A stretch of DNA of 28,128 bases from Smittium culicis (taxonomy: Eukaryota; Kickxellomycota; Harpellomycetes; Harpellales; Legeriomycetaceae). The notes below the pieces were generated by a model. That model ran no database searches. It was not told the origin of the DNA and was given only the letters and a program-made list of their open reading frames with translations. Made by a program: the position numbers and the translations under genes. Numbering within the stretch: the stretch's first letter is position 1; every line of letters starts with the position of its first letter. Where the stretch lies: contig LSSN01002375.1 in assembly GCA_001970855.1 (NCBI GenBank), forward strand, positions 1-28,128. The letters run 5' to 3'. Of the stretch, positions 1-9,563 are shown piece by piece.

Positions 1-1118
1 AAAAAAAAAGAAAAGCTCTACAACAAATCATAATTAAATACAGCTCCATAAAAAAAAAACTCAGTAGCTTATATTGTTATATTTCAGTATGATGTTTAAA
101 ACTTTTTTTATTATCGAAGACTATACTTAGTATTGAGTTAAAGCTGAATAGGCTTTCTTTATTATTAATAAGGATAAATCTTCATTCAAGGCAGATGATA
201 TTTAAAACGCTAGATTTTTTTTTTTTGGATGCAAGAAAAAAACTAACTCTGCGTATAGTATTCCTTATTAATTTAGTATTACTAGCTTTAATCAATATTC
301 AAGTCTTTAACTTTCTATCTAAACTATTGTGTTTTCTCAGTTTCTTTTTTTTATAGCCTTTATTTTAATCTTTCTTGCTCTTAAGATTTCCCACAAAAAA
401 ATAAGCTTAATTCGGGAATCTGGCCCAATCAAATCACTGATTTTCTATAGAAAAAAAGGAATGCCTTTTTTTTTTAGTCAATAATATCGCTTCATAATTA
501 ATTTATAATTTTATTGGCTTATCTTGATTATAAAAGCAATCCACTAAATAACCATTGCAACAAAGTGCTCTCTTCGTTAAGAATCCCCCATTTGAAGTAG
601 TGTCCTAGCTTAAGGTTATTGGCTCGCATGAAAAATGATAATCGCTATAATAATAATTTATAAGGACCAATAGCCTGATTTCAGAGTAAATCAGTAGTAA
701 TATATAGTATTCATTCGCTAAAAAACGTCTGGGTGGACTAATGAATAATTCGTTTGGCGAATTGATGTTTCACTTTCAAGAATGGACTTTGATTATCCAG
801 TAAATGCAATGCTTAGATGGAAATTATCGAATTTAGCGCATATTTCATGATTTATTGCTTTTTATCCAAGCGTAAACAAACACTTACTCAGCTCACATAC
901 CATATGTTATAAAAAATCGATACTAATTGTGTATAGAAGCTGTTCTCTCCCATATACTTTATACTTTTTTTTTTTACTTCTTCTTATAAAGATCCAGAAT
1001 AACACAAAAACCTCTAGATTCTTAAAGTAATATTAGAACTAATATAGCAATCCACTTTAAATAAAGCTATACAGAACACGTGTTATAACTTTAGCTCAAT
1101 TATCATTAGCTGAAAAGT
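1..1118. other. Intergenic region upstream of RSC9
   Basis: No reading frame of useful length and no RNA gene is recognisable in this AT-rich stretch. It has many A or T runs of 8-10. Three CCAAT boxes are present: ATTGG at 513-517 and 618-622, and CCAAT at 667-671, about 450-600 bp before the RSC9 start. A perfect 6-bp inverted repeat with a 5-nt spacer (AATTCG/CGAATT) lies at 747-763. It is probably the RSC9 promoter region plus the end of whatever lies to the left. Confidence 0.6.
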
Positions 1119-3722
1119 ATGTACAGCTCAAATTTTAATTTTTCAAAAGTAAAGCCCATCCTTGACGACCTCACCAAAGATTATGACCACTTTACCTCTA
1201 TTCTGATCGATTTTCACAAAAATTTAGGGTTAGTCAAGTTTACAATCAAGAATTTACTTGTAAAATTGTCTGACTTTTATTTCAAACTCATTTTCTTATT
1301 ACAAATAATCTTTCTTCTTAAAAATTAGAACCAGCTTATTGTTAGAGCCGACTTTAGGCTCGATTCGACTTAGTTTGATGGATATATTCAAAAGAGTTAT
1401 CGAACTTGGCGGTTACCAAATCGTTAATGATACTAAAAATTGGAAAATTATAGTAGATGAATACGATTTTCCCTCTACTTGTACTAACGCTGCATACTCT
1501 ATAAAAATGATGTATATGAAATATTTGAGCGAATTTGAAAATGTTTATATATGGAAGAATGAAGTAGATTTAGAACGCTTTAAAAATATTAGATCTAGCT
1601 ATACTGTTAATAGATTAGCTCCTGCAAAAATCTCGACCCCAGCTACAAAAAATTTATCAAAAAGAAAATTTGATGATAGTGATAGTTTATCCACTCCTAG
1701 CAAAATTTCTTACTCAAACCTATTAGAAACCGCTACTGACAGCTCAAGAGCTACAAATTCGTACCTCATCGGAAATACTCAGAGCTCTAGGGTTTTTAGT
1801 AAAGACCCAATCTCATTACAAAAATCTAATAGAATAGATATAAATGCTAGGGATCCATCAGAAAAAAGTATTCTAAACTTTCTCTTTTTATAATCACATC
1901 ATAAATACTTATAAATCATTTTTATATTCAACCAGTTGTTCCAAGCTCTTCTTAATATAGCAAATGTTTTTAATAATATTAAATAGTACCGCCCTCGTTT
2001 TTAAACCCTGTACAAATTCAACGAATTAATAATACTGGGACTAACATTTCGAACCGCCATCTATCAATCCAGAATAACTTGCACAATTCACACAACAAAA
2101 TTTTGATTACTCCATCTCACTTAAGAGAGCAAAGTGTATATCCGAAAAAAAACATATCCATACTTCAAGAGTATATTTCAGGGACCTTTTTAAATGGTAA
2201 GCCATGTATCCGCTTTTTAAATTTAAATTTAAATATTAATAATAGCCTTAACTTTTTTCAATTGCCATTTAATAAATTCACAGTACACGATTTTTTGGGT
2301 GGGCCAAAATCAAGGATCGTTTTATCACTTTACAGTGGGCTCCCAAATGAAATTGAATGGGCGTCTAAGCAACTGATTAGATTCAGCTATGAATGTAGTG
2401 AAGGCTACGTTGTAGAATCAATGGCACCATTTCTAGTACAAGCCATCCTTGATTTATTGGAGAGATGTAGAAACACTGTTATAAATAATAGCCAAAAAAA
2501 ATTCAGCATGGAATCCTCACCATCAGATAATGATGAAAATTATATTGACGATTTAGAGGAGTATTATAACACGAATATTGTATCACGTCAATCAGAAGAT
2601 AAACGCAAAAATTTACCAGAAAGCTTGGTTAAAAAAGTTGTCTGTCAAAACGGCAAAAGTTTTTGGGATAACTCATGTAACGATTTGTATGCAAGTTTGG
2701 TAACTGTACTTTTAAATCTAGCCATTATAAACAAGGAAAATTCAGCATTTTTTGGAAAATTTGATGCTTTGCTTGATGAAATTGAATTTTGGATAAATGA
2801 ATCAGTTGGAGTTGATAAAATTTGGTATGAAGTCTGCATAAACTATATAGAATTGCTTGAGACCTTGTGTGAAAGCGCAAACTTGGAATGCTTAGGAAAA
2901 TACACTAGATTTATAAAACCTATATCTAAGTTATACTTGGAATCGGAAGACAGATGTATGATTAGCGCAACAGGGAACTTTTTAATGGGAATAATAATTC
3001 GGGTTAGTATTGCTGAGCAGAAAATAGCTGCTGGATTAAGCAAAGCTGACTCGGCTATCAGCTCTAAATTAATATGCAAAGTCATCAACGAGATGAATAT
3101 TGAAAATGTTATTTCAAAAAGTATGGAGATGATAATGTCTATTAACACTGATGACCGCAAAGTAGCTACTATATCTGCAGGCCTTTTAATAGAACTTTTA
3201 AAAATAGCTGAAAAAAGCTCCAAATTACAAAAAACCATTGCAAATGAAACTACAATATTTGACAAAAATATTATTCCAAAAACTTTAAATAAGCAATTAG
3301 TAAATGCGGTAATAATGTGGTACGATTTGGCAGAGTATAAAAGAGAATGTATTGAAGATGAATTTTATATTGCACAAATTCAAGGAGTTATAGGAAAAGA
3401 TAGCCGAATAGAGTACGAGGAAATAAAACGACTGATATCTATGATCTTCCATGTACTAGTAGAACTTGATAATATCAACAGTGCGGATCAAGATAAGAGC
3501 TCTGAGAGCGCTACTGAAAAGAATAGTAGAGCTGAACTTAGTTTCTTAGGGGGAATTGGCTTGGACGATAATTCAAATATGAGCAAAGTCAATAACAACG
3601 GAGAAAAAAAGGGAGGAATTAGAATGCATTTAGGGAATGAGTCGGTGGAGCTGTTGGCAAATATAGCAATCAACATTCCTTCATATCACTCGCATATGTT
3701 TTTAAAGAAATCCGTATTTTAA
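1119..3722 (+). CDS. RSC9: RSC9-like chromatin remodelling subunit with ARID domain
   Basis: Proposed exons are 1119-1228, 1335-1867 and 1987-3722, giving 792 aa. Both introns (106 and 119 nt) are GT-AG. The N-terminal ~115 residues form an ARID/BRIGHT DNA-binding domain, with the family signatures FHKNLG, LMDIFKRVIELGGY, W, FPSTCTNAAY and YMKYLSEFE. Intron 1 cuts this domain, and the chosen splice keeps the FH-to-LMDIF spacing of ARID2-type ARIDs. A serine/lysine-rich linker follows. Then comes a long helical, armadillo-like region containing LSLYSGLPNEIEWASKQLIRFSYE, written here as the key span near 2315-2390, typical of RSC9/ARID2 (BAF200). In yeast Rsc9 is a subunit of the RSC SWI/SNF-type nucleosome remodeller in the nucleus. 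The C-terminus stops soon after LLANIAINIPSY, with no RFX-like or zinc-finger part seen. Whether a 3' exon is missing cannot be decided here. Confidence 0.87.
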
Positions 3723-4133
3723 AAAAAAAACAAAAAAACATATTTTTGATAACTTGGTCTAGTAGATAAAAGGAAAATTTCCATTTAGTATATTTAATTG
3801 TTATTCTATGAGTTGTAAATAAAAACATATATAGTTTCATAAGTAGATCTAGGTATTAGACTTGTAATAGTATTTTACCATTTTTTTTATATATAAAAGA
3901 AATAAGATACTGGCATTTGTGCAAATTTTACGCATTGCGTCAGCATTTAGGTGGCTGTTTTGTCAAATTCCATTCATTTTAGCAGAATTTGGACAGATTT
4001 AAATATGCGAGGTAAACTTGTGTTTATATTTTTGGAAAGGAGATGTAAGGTTAGTAATCAACAAAGAAGGGGAGTGTGAAGTTGCGTATTGAGGTAAGGC
4101 CAATAAATAAGTAGTTAATAGTTTTTAAGAGAG
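3723..4133. other. 3' gap between convergent RSC9 and the oxidoreductase-like gene
   Basis: This is AT-rich, stop-rich DNA. It begins with a poly-A-like run (about 3720-3740) directly after the RSC9 stop and contains AATAAA-like words (for example near 3820 and 4105). I looked for an extra RSC9 exon behind the GTATTT at the very end of the frame and saw no continuing coding stretch. It is probably the two 3' UTRs. Confidence 0.5.
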
Positions 4134-4472
4134 TCATGATAATGCCTTTTCCAACTTTTTGAACTCGCTGATGGATACAATAGCGTAAGAGTCGAGTTTG
4201 AGTTGGTTTATTTGGCTTTTTTGGATATTTTTGGGGACAGCTGAATGGTTGAGCTCGAGTAAAGTGCGGAGTTTATTGGCGTAAGTTGAGAATTCGGATA
4301 CTTTGAGCTGGTAAGTGTCGTAAACGCAGACTTCGCAGTCGGTTCCGCAGCAAGTATCAGGGTCTGGTGGAGGTGGAGCTATAGGCATAAGCTTTTGGAG
4401 CTTTGCAAGTTTAGGGTTTAGCTTTGAGTTTTTTGCTTGGAGTAGTAGCCTAGTAGAGTTAAAAGGGCTCAT
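4134..4472 (-). CDS. Oxidoreductase-like domain protein (OXLD1-type, small cysteine protein)
   Basis: Single exon, 112 aa. The core is a proline run followed by a cysteine cluster, PPPPDPDTCCGTDCEVCVYD (residues ~33-52; C41, C42, C46, C49). A helix containing Y-x-L follows. This is the hallmark of the short oxidoreductase-like N-terminal domain family (Pfam Oxidored-like, human OXLD1). Members are small, often mitochondrial, and have no well-established reaction. The N-terminus (MSPFNSTRLLLQAKNSKLNPK) is basic with no acidic residue, which suits mitochondrial import. The C-terminal half is helical, charged and unassigned. The start is the only ATG ahead of the conserved core. It faces a possible small gene starting at 4532, so a 59-bp shared promoter is implied. 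Confidence 0.8.
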   Translation of the reverse strand: MSPFNSTRLLLQAKNSKLNPKLAKLQKLMPIAPPPPDPDTCCGTDCEVCVYDTYQLKVSEFSTYANKLRTLLELNHSAVPKNIQKSQINQLKLDSYAIVSISEFKKLEKALS

Positions 4473-4531
4473 TTCTATTATTATTTATTTTGATGAGCGT
4501 GTGTGCAATTATGCCTAAATAGACTTTTTGA
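4473..4531. promoter_or_regulatory. Compact divergent promoter interval
   Basis: Only 59 bp separate the minus-strand ATG of the oxidoreductase-like gene (4472) from the plus-strand ATG of the putative small gene (4532). It is AT-rich without an obvious TATA or CCAAT box. If the plus gene is real, this is the tightest bidirectional promoter in the window. If not, it is simply the 5' flank of the minus gene. Confidence 0.3.
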
Positions 4532-4703
4532 ATGAGTAGTGAAAGCAGTTTAAGGGTGTGGGGGAAAGGTGTGTCTATTTTGTTTTTATTTACCTATAAG
4601 TACTATGAGAACTATTCTTTAAATTTCTTTTGCGTTGAACAATTACTAATTTTAGGAGATAGGAGTAAAGTTACTAAGCTGCTGATTGAGTTTTGGTTCA
4701 AAG
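4532..4703 (+). CDS. Putative small spliced gene of unknown function (5' exons only)
   Basis: I do not recognise this gene. Proposed exon 1 is 4532-4568 and exon 2 is 4656-4703. Intron 1 (87 nt) runs from GTGTGT to TTTAG with a TACTAAT branch sequence just before the acceptor. The joined peptide starts MSSESSLRVWGKGDRSKVTK and ends in IEFWFK. Exon 2 ends at a GTATATG donor. Two 3' exon choices keep the frame: from 4770 (ends ..VIMQ, stop near 4824) or from 4878 (ends ..YWITVG, stop near 4954). Intron 1 is a multiple of three with no stop, so retaining it gives one 61-residue frame. It lies 59 bp from a divergent gene. A loose resemblance to the histone-fold protein CENP-X/Mhf2 was considered but is not convincing. 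It could be chance. Confidence 0.3.
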
Positions 4704-4719
4704 GTATATGTTTTTGATC

Positions 4720-5215
4720 TGTATGTAATGTAATGTAATGAATATAATATTTATTTTATGTGGAAATAGCGTATTCCATGATTTTGGCTAAATTTTGCAC
4801 GTTGGGCTGTGTGATTATGCAGTAGGAGTAGGGGGATAAATGATATAAATGAATTTTTTTCGTGATATTTATAACAGATTCAAAGGAATTTAAAAAGTTT
4901 GGATGTGCTAAAATTCTAAAGTTTATTTACTGGATAACTGTTGGATAAACTAATAAGCGTGATTAGAGACTAATATCGCTAATCAGTGGTGCGAATCAAT
5001 ATTCATGATCCCAATAAAATTTTATTTTATTTTTTTTTTTAGCTTTGGTCTTACTAACTACCAGTAATAAACTGTTTTTTTTTTTTAAAAGTTTAAATCA
5101 AAATCTTACAGACTTTACATTCTTTTTTCATAAAACTTACTGAAAGAAAAAAGAAAGAAAAAGAATAAAAGGTATACTACGAATATCGAAATAATATATA
5201 GTCTAACTGAATAAA
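4720..5215. other. Gap between the putative small gene and TIM8
   Basis: This contains a GTAAT microsatellite (three units, about 4726-4740), the possible 3' exons of the preceding small gene, and long T runs at about 5030-5040 and 5076-5086. An A/G-rich tract (about 5142-5172) lies just before the TIM8 start. No other gene is apparent. Confidence 0.4.
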
Positions 5216-5461
5216 ATGGAATTCGCATCTTTCGATCAGAAAACTCAGCAAGACCTTCAAAAATTTGTCGAGGCAGAACAGGCCAAGGCTGAGATGCAAA
5301 CAACGATACATAGTTTTACCTCTAGATGTTGGGAGAAATGCATCAGTAACACCAAATCAGCCGGTCTTGACAAGAACGAGTCGACATGTATGGAGAACTG
5401 CGTCAATAGATTTATCGATTCAAGCGTTTATATCGTCAAGAACTTGCAAAACCGTAGATAA
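5216..5461 (+). CDS. TIM8: Tim8, small Tim chaperone of the mitochondrial intermembrane space
   Basis: Single exon, 81 aa, close to the usual length (yeast Tim8 is 87 aa). The twin CX3C motifs of the small Tim family are intact: C38-WEK-C42 and C58-MEN-C62, 15 residues apart, flanked by helices. The N-terminal helix with LQKFVEAEQAKAEMQTTIHSF is typical of Tim8 rather than Tim9, 10 or 13. In known systems Tim8 pairs with Tim13 as a hexamer in the intermembrane space and escorts hydrophobic precursors such as Tim23. Its cysteines form two disulphides through the Mia40/Erv1 pathway. No cleavable presequence is seen, as expected. The ATG is the first in frame. Tim13 is not in this window. Confidence 0.95.
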   Translation: MEFASFDQKTQQDLQKFVEAEQAKAEMQTTIHSFTSRCWEKCISNTKSAGLDKNESTCMENCVNRFIDSSVYIVKNLQNRR

Positions 5462-6626
5462 AAATTTGCTTTTTATTCCAAATTGATTTTCTCTTTTATT
5501 TCGAATAATTTTTTTCTCTACCTATTTTTTAACCGCTTGTAATAAAAATAGCAACAGCATACATTTATGCGTATATCATAAACTATTATCTGCTCAATTC
5601 TTTTATTTCATAAGTATGGATTACTTATCTTGTAACTAAAATAGAAAAAATTATTAAGAATCAGTGTTTTTTTAAATGCGTAACTATTTGAAGCATAATT
5701 TTATACTATATATAAATATTTGTATCTGAAAATATTAAGTTTAGCTCTTGCGACTCGTTTTTATAGGCCAGTTAGTAGCTTGGCTTATATACTTATGGAA
5801 TTTATTGTGTCATTATAGTATTTATGTTCAGGCGCCCAATATCCATGTAGACAAGTGTAAAATTTGAAATATAAGCGCATTGGCTTTGATATAGGCACAA
5901 AAAGAAAAGATTGCCGATTTTTCTGCTATTCATATATTGCTATGTTAGCGAGATTGTATTTCAAAAAGCAGCTTAGATTCTGACTAAGTATAATAGTTTC
6001 TGTTTAAGAGGCTGTAAACGCATTTTTTATTATGTGGAGGGAAAATAATTTCCCCTGCGAGATTTCTATTTTCCCTTACTTTAAATCTACTTTTACTTGA
6101 TTGTCTGTTGCTTTTCTCAATTATTATTTTTTTTTTTGACGTTTTGGGCTGACTCTTGAAGTCTGAAATTGGAGGCTAATCTTATATTCTATGACTTGCC
6201 AATCTGTACTATAATATCACAAACTATTGGACTGATCTAATTAACACATGTATTACAAGATTATTGGATAATTATTAAAGTTTATTGTTAGTGAAGGATG
6301 GTGAGGTTTAGATATCCAATAATATACCTAATTTTCAGATAAGCATAAATCTAAATAGAGAAATTTACTCGGAGTTTAAATCAGCTCCAATAACAAACGA
6401 AAACAATTAATTGTCACAAAACATCTATATCCAAACTGTAAACTTAAAATGACAACTACAGCCTCAGCACAGAATTGATTTTTATTTAGCAGCTTACTCT
6501 TTTGTTTTTATTTTTTCGTATAATATAAATCGTATAAATCTCGAAAAAGATTAAAACCCCCTTTATTCCTCCACTCGACCATTAAATATACATTCCTGCA
6601 ACAACAAAAAAAGCATAACATTAACG
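5462..6626. other. Intergenic region between TIM8 and KGD4
   Basis: There is no coding sequence I can support in these ~1.2 kb. A short perfect hairpin word GGGAAA-ATAA-TTTCCC lies at 6039-6054. A T run of about 11 is at 6127-6138. TATA-like AT sequence is near 6520-6540. KGD4 transcription probably starts in the last few hundred bases. Nothing else is recognisable. Confidence 0.5.
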
Positions 6627-6914
6627 ATGAGACCTAACAGTTCCCTTAAAGCCGCAGTCATCAACTGGCACAAACACACTCCTCTAATCAAATTTATCGG
6701 CCCTAGAAAAAACATCTGGAAAGCCAAAGCCGAAACCGCAGCTATGTCAAGCATCCAAACACCAAAATCTACAGCCAGTCCACCCACCATGAAACAAGGA
6801 AAACACGCCAATGTTATAATTTACGAGCCAAACACTATTATCCACAAATATACACCCTTAACTGCCGCTGAAATTGAAGCAATTGAAAGTGGCGGCGCAT
6901 CTCTACATATCTAA
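6627..6914 (+). CDS. KGD4: Kgd4/MRPS36, small subunit of the 2-oxoglutarate dehydrogenase complex
   Basis: Single exon, 95 aa. Two family signatures are present. The N-terminal one is HTPLIKFIGPRK (residues ~17-28), matching the conserved H-x-P-x-IKFIGxR element. The C-terminal one is YTPLTAAEIEAIESGGA (residues ~76-92), matching the L-T-x-x-E-x-E-A-I-x-S-GGA tail. The middle is low-complexity and rich in K, A, S and T. Kgd4 (formerly Ymr31/MRPS36, once counted as a ribosomal protein) joins the E3 enzyme to the E1-E2 core of the 2-oxoglutarate dehydrogenase complex in the mitochondrial matrix. That E3 is encoded about 8 kb to the right here (LPD1). The basic, alanine-containing N-terminus serves for import. 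The frame opens at an ATG ~20 nt after an AT-rich leader. Confidence 0.9.
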   Translation: MRPNSSLKAAVINWHKHTPLIKFIGPRKNIWKAKAETAAMSSIQTPKSTASPPTMKQGKHANVIIYEPNTIIHKYTPLTAAEIEAIESGGASLHI

Positions 6915-8076
6915 TTTTTTTTCTTGTTTTTGTTCTCGGTTTTCCATTCCTTTCCGTACTTTATATTCCATGTAGTTTATACACCATAAGTGTTATAAAT
7001 AATAACTATAAAAAAATTGTAATATATCTTCATTAAGCTCCAAAATAATATTTAAAATTGTAGCGAATAAATTGAACATTGAAATAGTAGTCTTTCTCAC
7101 CAACTATTTCACTATTATGCGTGATTTAGAATATTTAATACCTGATAAATTCTTTGTAAAATCATATTCATCTATATTTACAAGAAAAATCAGTATTCCT
7201 TTTGACTTTTCTATTTTTCATGAATATACAGTCGATTTCCTTGATATTTTAAAGTGGCTTGTAGCTTAATGGTAAGCCTACTCATTTTTCTTAATAAATC
7301 TATAACGTGAAATACCTAGATAATATAATCAAGATCATTTTATATACAAGCGCTTAAACTTAATTAATTGATTCAGCTTTATACCCTATAATGAGCGAAG
7401 TCATTCCTTCAAAATCGTCATCAACTTATCATTGGTAGGGTTATGGCTCTTGATTATTGGCCAAATGCCTTTCTCCGCTCACCAAAAACTTCGATTTTTG
7501 CTTATTATACTTTATCTAATATTTGAGTCTCTATAAAAAACAAACTCAATACATAAACCTCTATTCTTCAACAAGTAGTTTGCTAATATTTTTGTTACAA
7601 TTAAAGCTAGTAAGAAAAAACAATATTTTTAGACACATAAAACGAAATAAACTCCATAGCTAACTTGACTTTAATTTTTAAAAGTGGCTTCATCTTATAT
7701 TTATATCTAAAAATCATATAATCAATAAAGAAAAAAAAACGAAATAAACTCCGCTTTCCAGTCTGAGTCGCTAAAACTACAGCACTGAACAAAAATAATG
7801 AATTTTTGTTTTGCTTTTTTTTTTTTAATATTTTTCGTCAATTTGGTTCGATGAAGCTCCTATTTATACTTTTTTTTTTACGTCACGTTTCATCCTATAA
7901 TTCATTAATTTTATATTAATCATCAAATACACTAAACTTATTTCTATTGTTTTTTTTATTTTTGGAGCCGTTTTATTTATTTAACGCGTAATCTTTTTAA
8001 AAGTCTTCAAATACGTCCAACCCTACAAGACTATTGTTCGATTTATTTATAACTGATATCAAATATATAAGATACG
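6915..8076. other. Intergenic region between KGD4 and ORT1
   Basis: There is no convincing gene; short open frames at 7072-7269 (+) and 7607-7792 (-) look random. ATTGG boxes occur at 7431-7435 and 7456-7460. A 15-bp direct repeat, AACGAAATAAACTCC, is found at 7641-7655 and 7738-7752. Poly-T runs (for example around 7808-7822) are frequent. A tRNA-like A-box word (TAGCTTAATGG near 7262) has no matching B box. Confidence 0.5.
7641..7752. repeat. 15-bp direct repeat pair
   Basis: AACGAAATAAACTCC occurs at 7641-7655 and again at 7738-7752, 97 bp apart, about 330-440 bp before the ORT1 start. There is no third copy nearby. It may be a small duplication or paired binding sites; function unknown. 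Confidence 0.5.
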
Positions 8077-9563
8077 ATGGATTCTCCAAACGAAATCATC
8101 TCTTCGATGCTAACTGACGATGCTTTAACCAATATCAATGCTGAAAACGATTTCCAAAAGCAAAAAATGAAAAATGTAACATTCGTCTCTTATATATACA
8201 TATTCTATATTGCTTTATAATAACCAACCTCTCTTCTTTGTATGCTTGTTCCACCACCGACTAATCTATCCCTCTTCAACCCGTTAATTTGTTTATTAAT
8301 TTGTTTATTTATTTAATCTCAATCCACTCCATAGGCAATCAATCCTGCCTGGGATTTACTTTTTGGATCTGTAAGCACAGTTTTTTTCTTTTGCTGAATA
8401 GAAAATGTAATCAATTTTATCATAAACTAATTATTATGGTTTTTGTTCTATCAGCTAGCTGGGATGAATGGAAAATTCATAGAATATCCGTTTGATACAG
8501 TCAAAGTCCGCATGCAAACCATGGATAGCAAAGTATTTAACGGAACACTAGACTGTTTAAAACAAACTTGGAAAAACGAAGGTTTTAAAGGCTTCTATAG
8601 AGTAAGTGGTTTTGGTTTTTTACATAATAAAGATATTGAAAAAAGAATAAATTAACCATTTTTTATATTATGTATAAATCAAAAGCATTGAAAAAAATCA
8701 ATTCAATTATTTCTTTTTCTAATTTTACTCTTCTCAATAAAAAATAAATAAAGGGACTATCATCCCCACTAATAGGGGCTATGGCTGAAAATGCTCTGAT
8801 TTTTTTTTCTTATAAAAAAATTCAATCCTTTGTTGCATATTCGACTGGTTCTGATCCATCAAAAAGTTTATCGATACTTCAGCTTGCTCTTTGCGGAGGG
8901 ATTTCTGGCGCAATATGCTCGCTCATGCTTTCACCGATAGAGCTGGTTAAGTGCAAGCTTCAAGTTGAAAACGTTGCTAGCTACGGTGCAACTTCGGGCG
9001 CTAGTGCTGGATCAAGTCCTAAATTCAATGGGCCGCTAAGTGTCCTTAAATCTATTTTGAAATCAGGCGGTATTGCTGGCCTATACAAAGGATTTGGCCC
9101 AACATTGGTCCGCGAATCTTTTGGAACCGCACTATGGTTTGGAACTTATGAAGTTATCTGCAAAAAATATTTATCCAACAAGGCAGAAAAACTGGCCATC
9201 GCCAATAACTCAAGATCGCCTGATGGTTCGTTGATCGCTGTGCCCCTCACCAAATCAGATATCGGGCCCACTATCCTTGTCATTGCTGGTGGTACTGCTG
9301 GTGTTGTGTACAACTTCTGCATGTTCCCAGTTGATGTTATCAAAAGCAGAATCCAAACTCTTGACCTACTCGGCAGTTCTAGCTCTGGATTATCTAAATC
9401 TAGCAGCTCGTTTGATGTTGCCAAGGCTCTCTACAAACAAGGCGGAATTCGAGCATTTTACCGAGGTCTTGGTGTAACTTTATTGCGTGCTTTCCCCGCC
9501 AATGCCTCGATGTTTTTAACATTTGAGTACTTATCCCGCCTCTTTACCTCACTCCACAATTAA
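8077..9563 (+). CDS. ORT1: Mitochondrial ornithine carrier (ORT1/Arg11 type)
   Basis: Exons are 8077-8175, 8335-8370, 8455-8601 and 8754-9563, giving 363 aa. All three introns (159, 84, 152 nt) are GT-AG and phase 0. It is a three-repeat mitochondrial carrier with all three P-x-[DE]-x-x-[KR] signatures: PFDTVK (from P57), PIELVK (from ~P155) and PVDVIK (from ~P286). Six inner-membrane helices are expected. The stretches IEYPFDTVKVRMQT, ELVKCKLQV and RESFGTALWFGTYE match the ornithine/ORT1 subfamily, whose substrate contact site carries an R-E pair. The known role is exchange of matrix ornithine for cytosolic H+ or citrulline, feeding arginine synthesis. Unusual points are a ~38-residue hydrophilic N-terminal extension, a Gly/Ser/Ala-rich loop after repeat 2's first helix, and a ~25-residue loop before repeat 3. 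A carnitine or basic amino acid carrier is the alternative, less likely. Confidence 0.9.

Noticed and set aside
4532..4960. Assignment of the small gene to CENP-X/Mhf2
   Set aside because: GDRSKVT loosely resembles the DDKTKVS stretch and helix spacing is roughly similar, but the match fails beyond that and the 3' exon is uncertain.
7072..7269. Plus-strand open frame of 65 codons
   Set aside because: It lacks a good ATG start, has no recognisable family or splice signals, and lies in AT-rich DNA where such frames arise by chance.
7250..7330. tRNA-like A-box word TAGCTTAATGG
   Set aside because: No GGTTCGA-type B box follows at the right distance and no cloverleaf can be drawn.
7840..7862. 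GGTTCGATGAAGCTCC, similar to a tRNA B box
   Set aside because: The 80 bases before it have no A box and are mostly T runs.
8289..8495. Plus-strand open frame overlapping the start of ORT1
   Set aside because: It is a readthrough of ORT1 exon 2 and introns in another frame; the spliced gene explains the conserved sequence.
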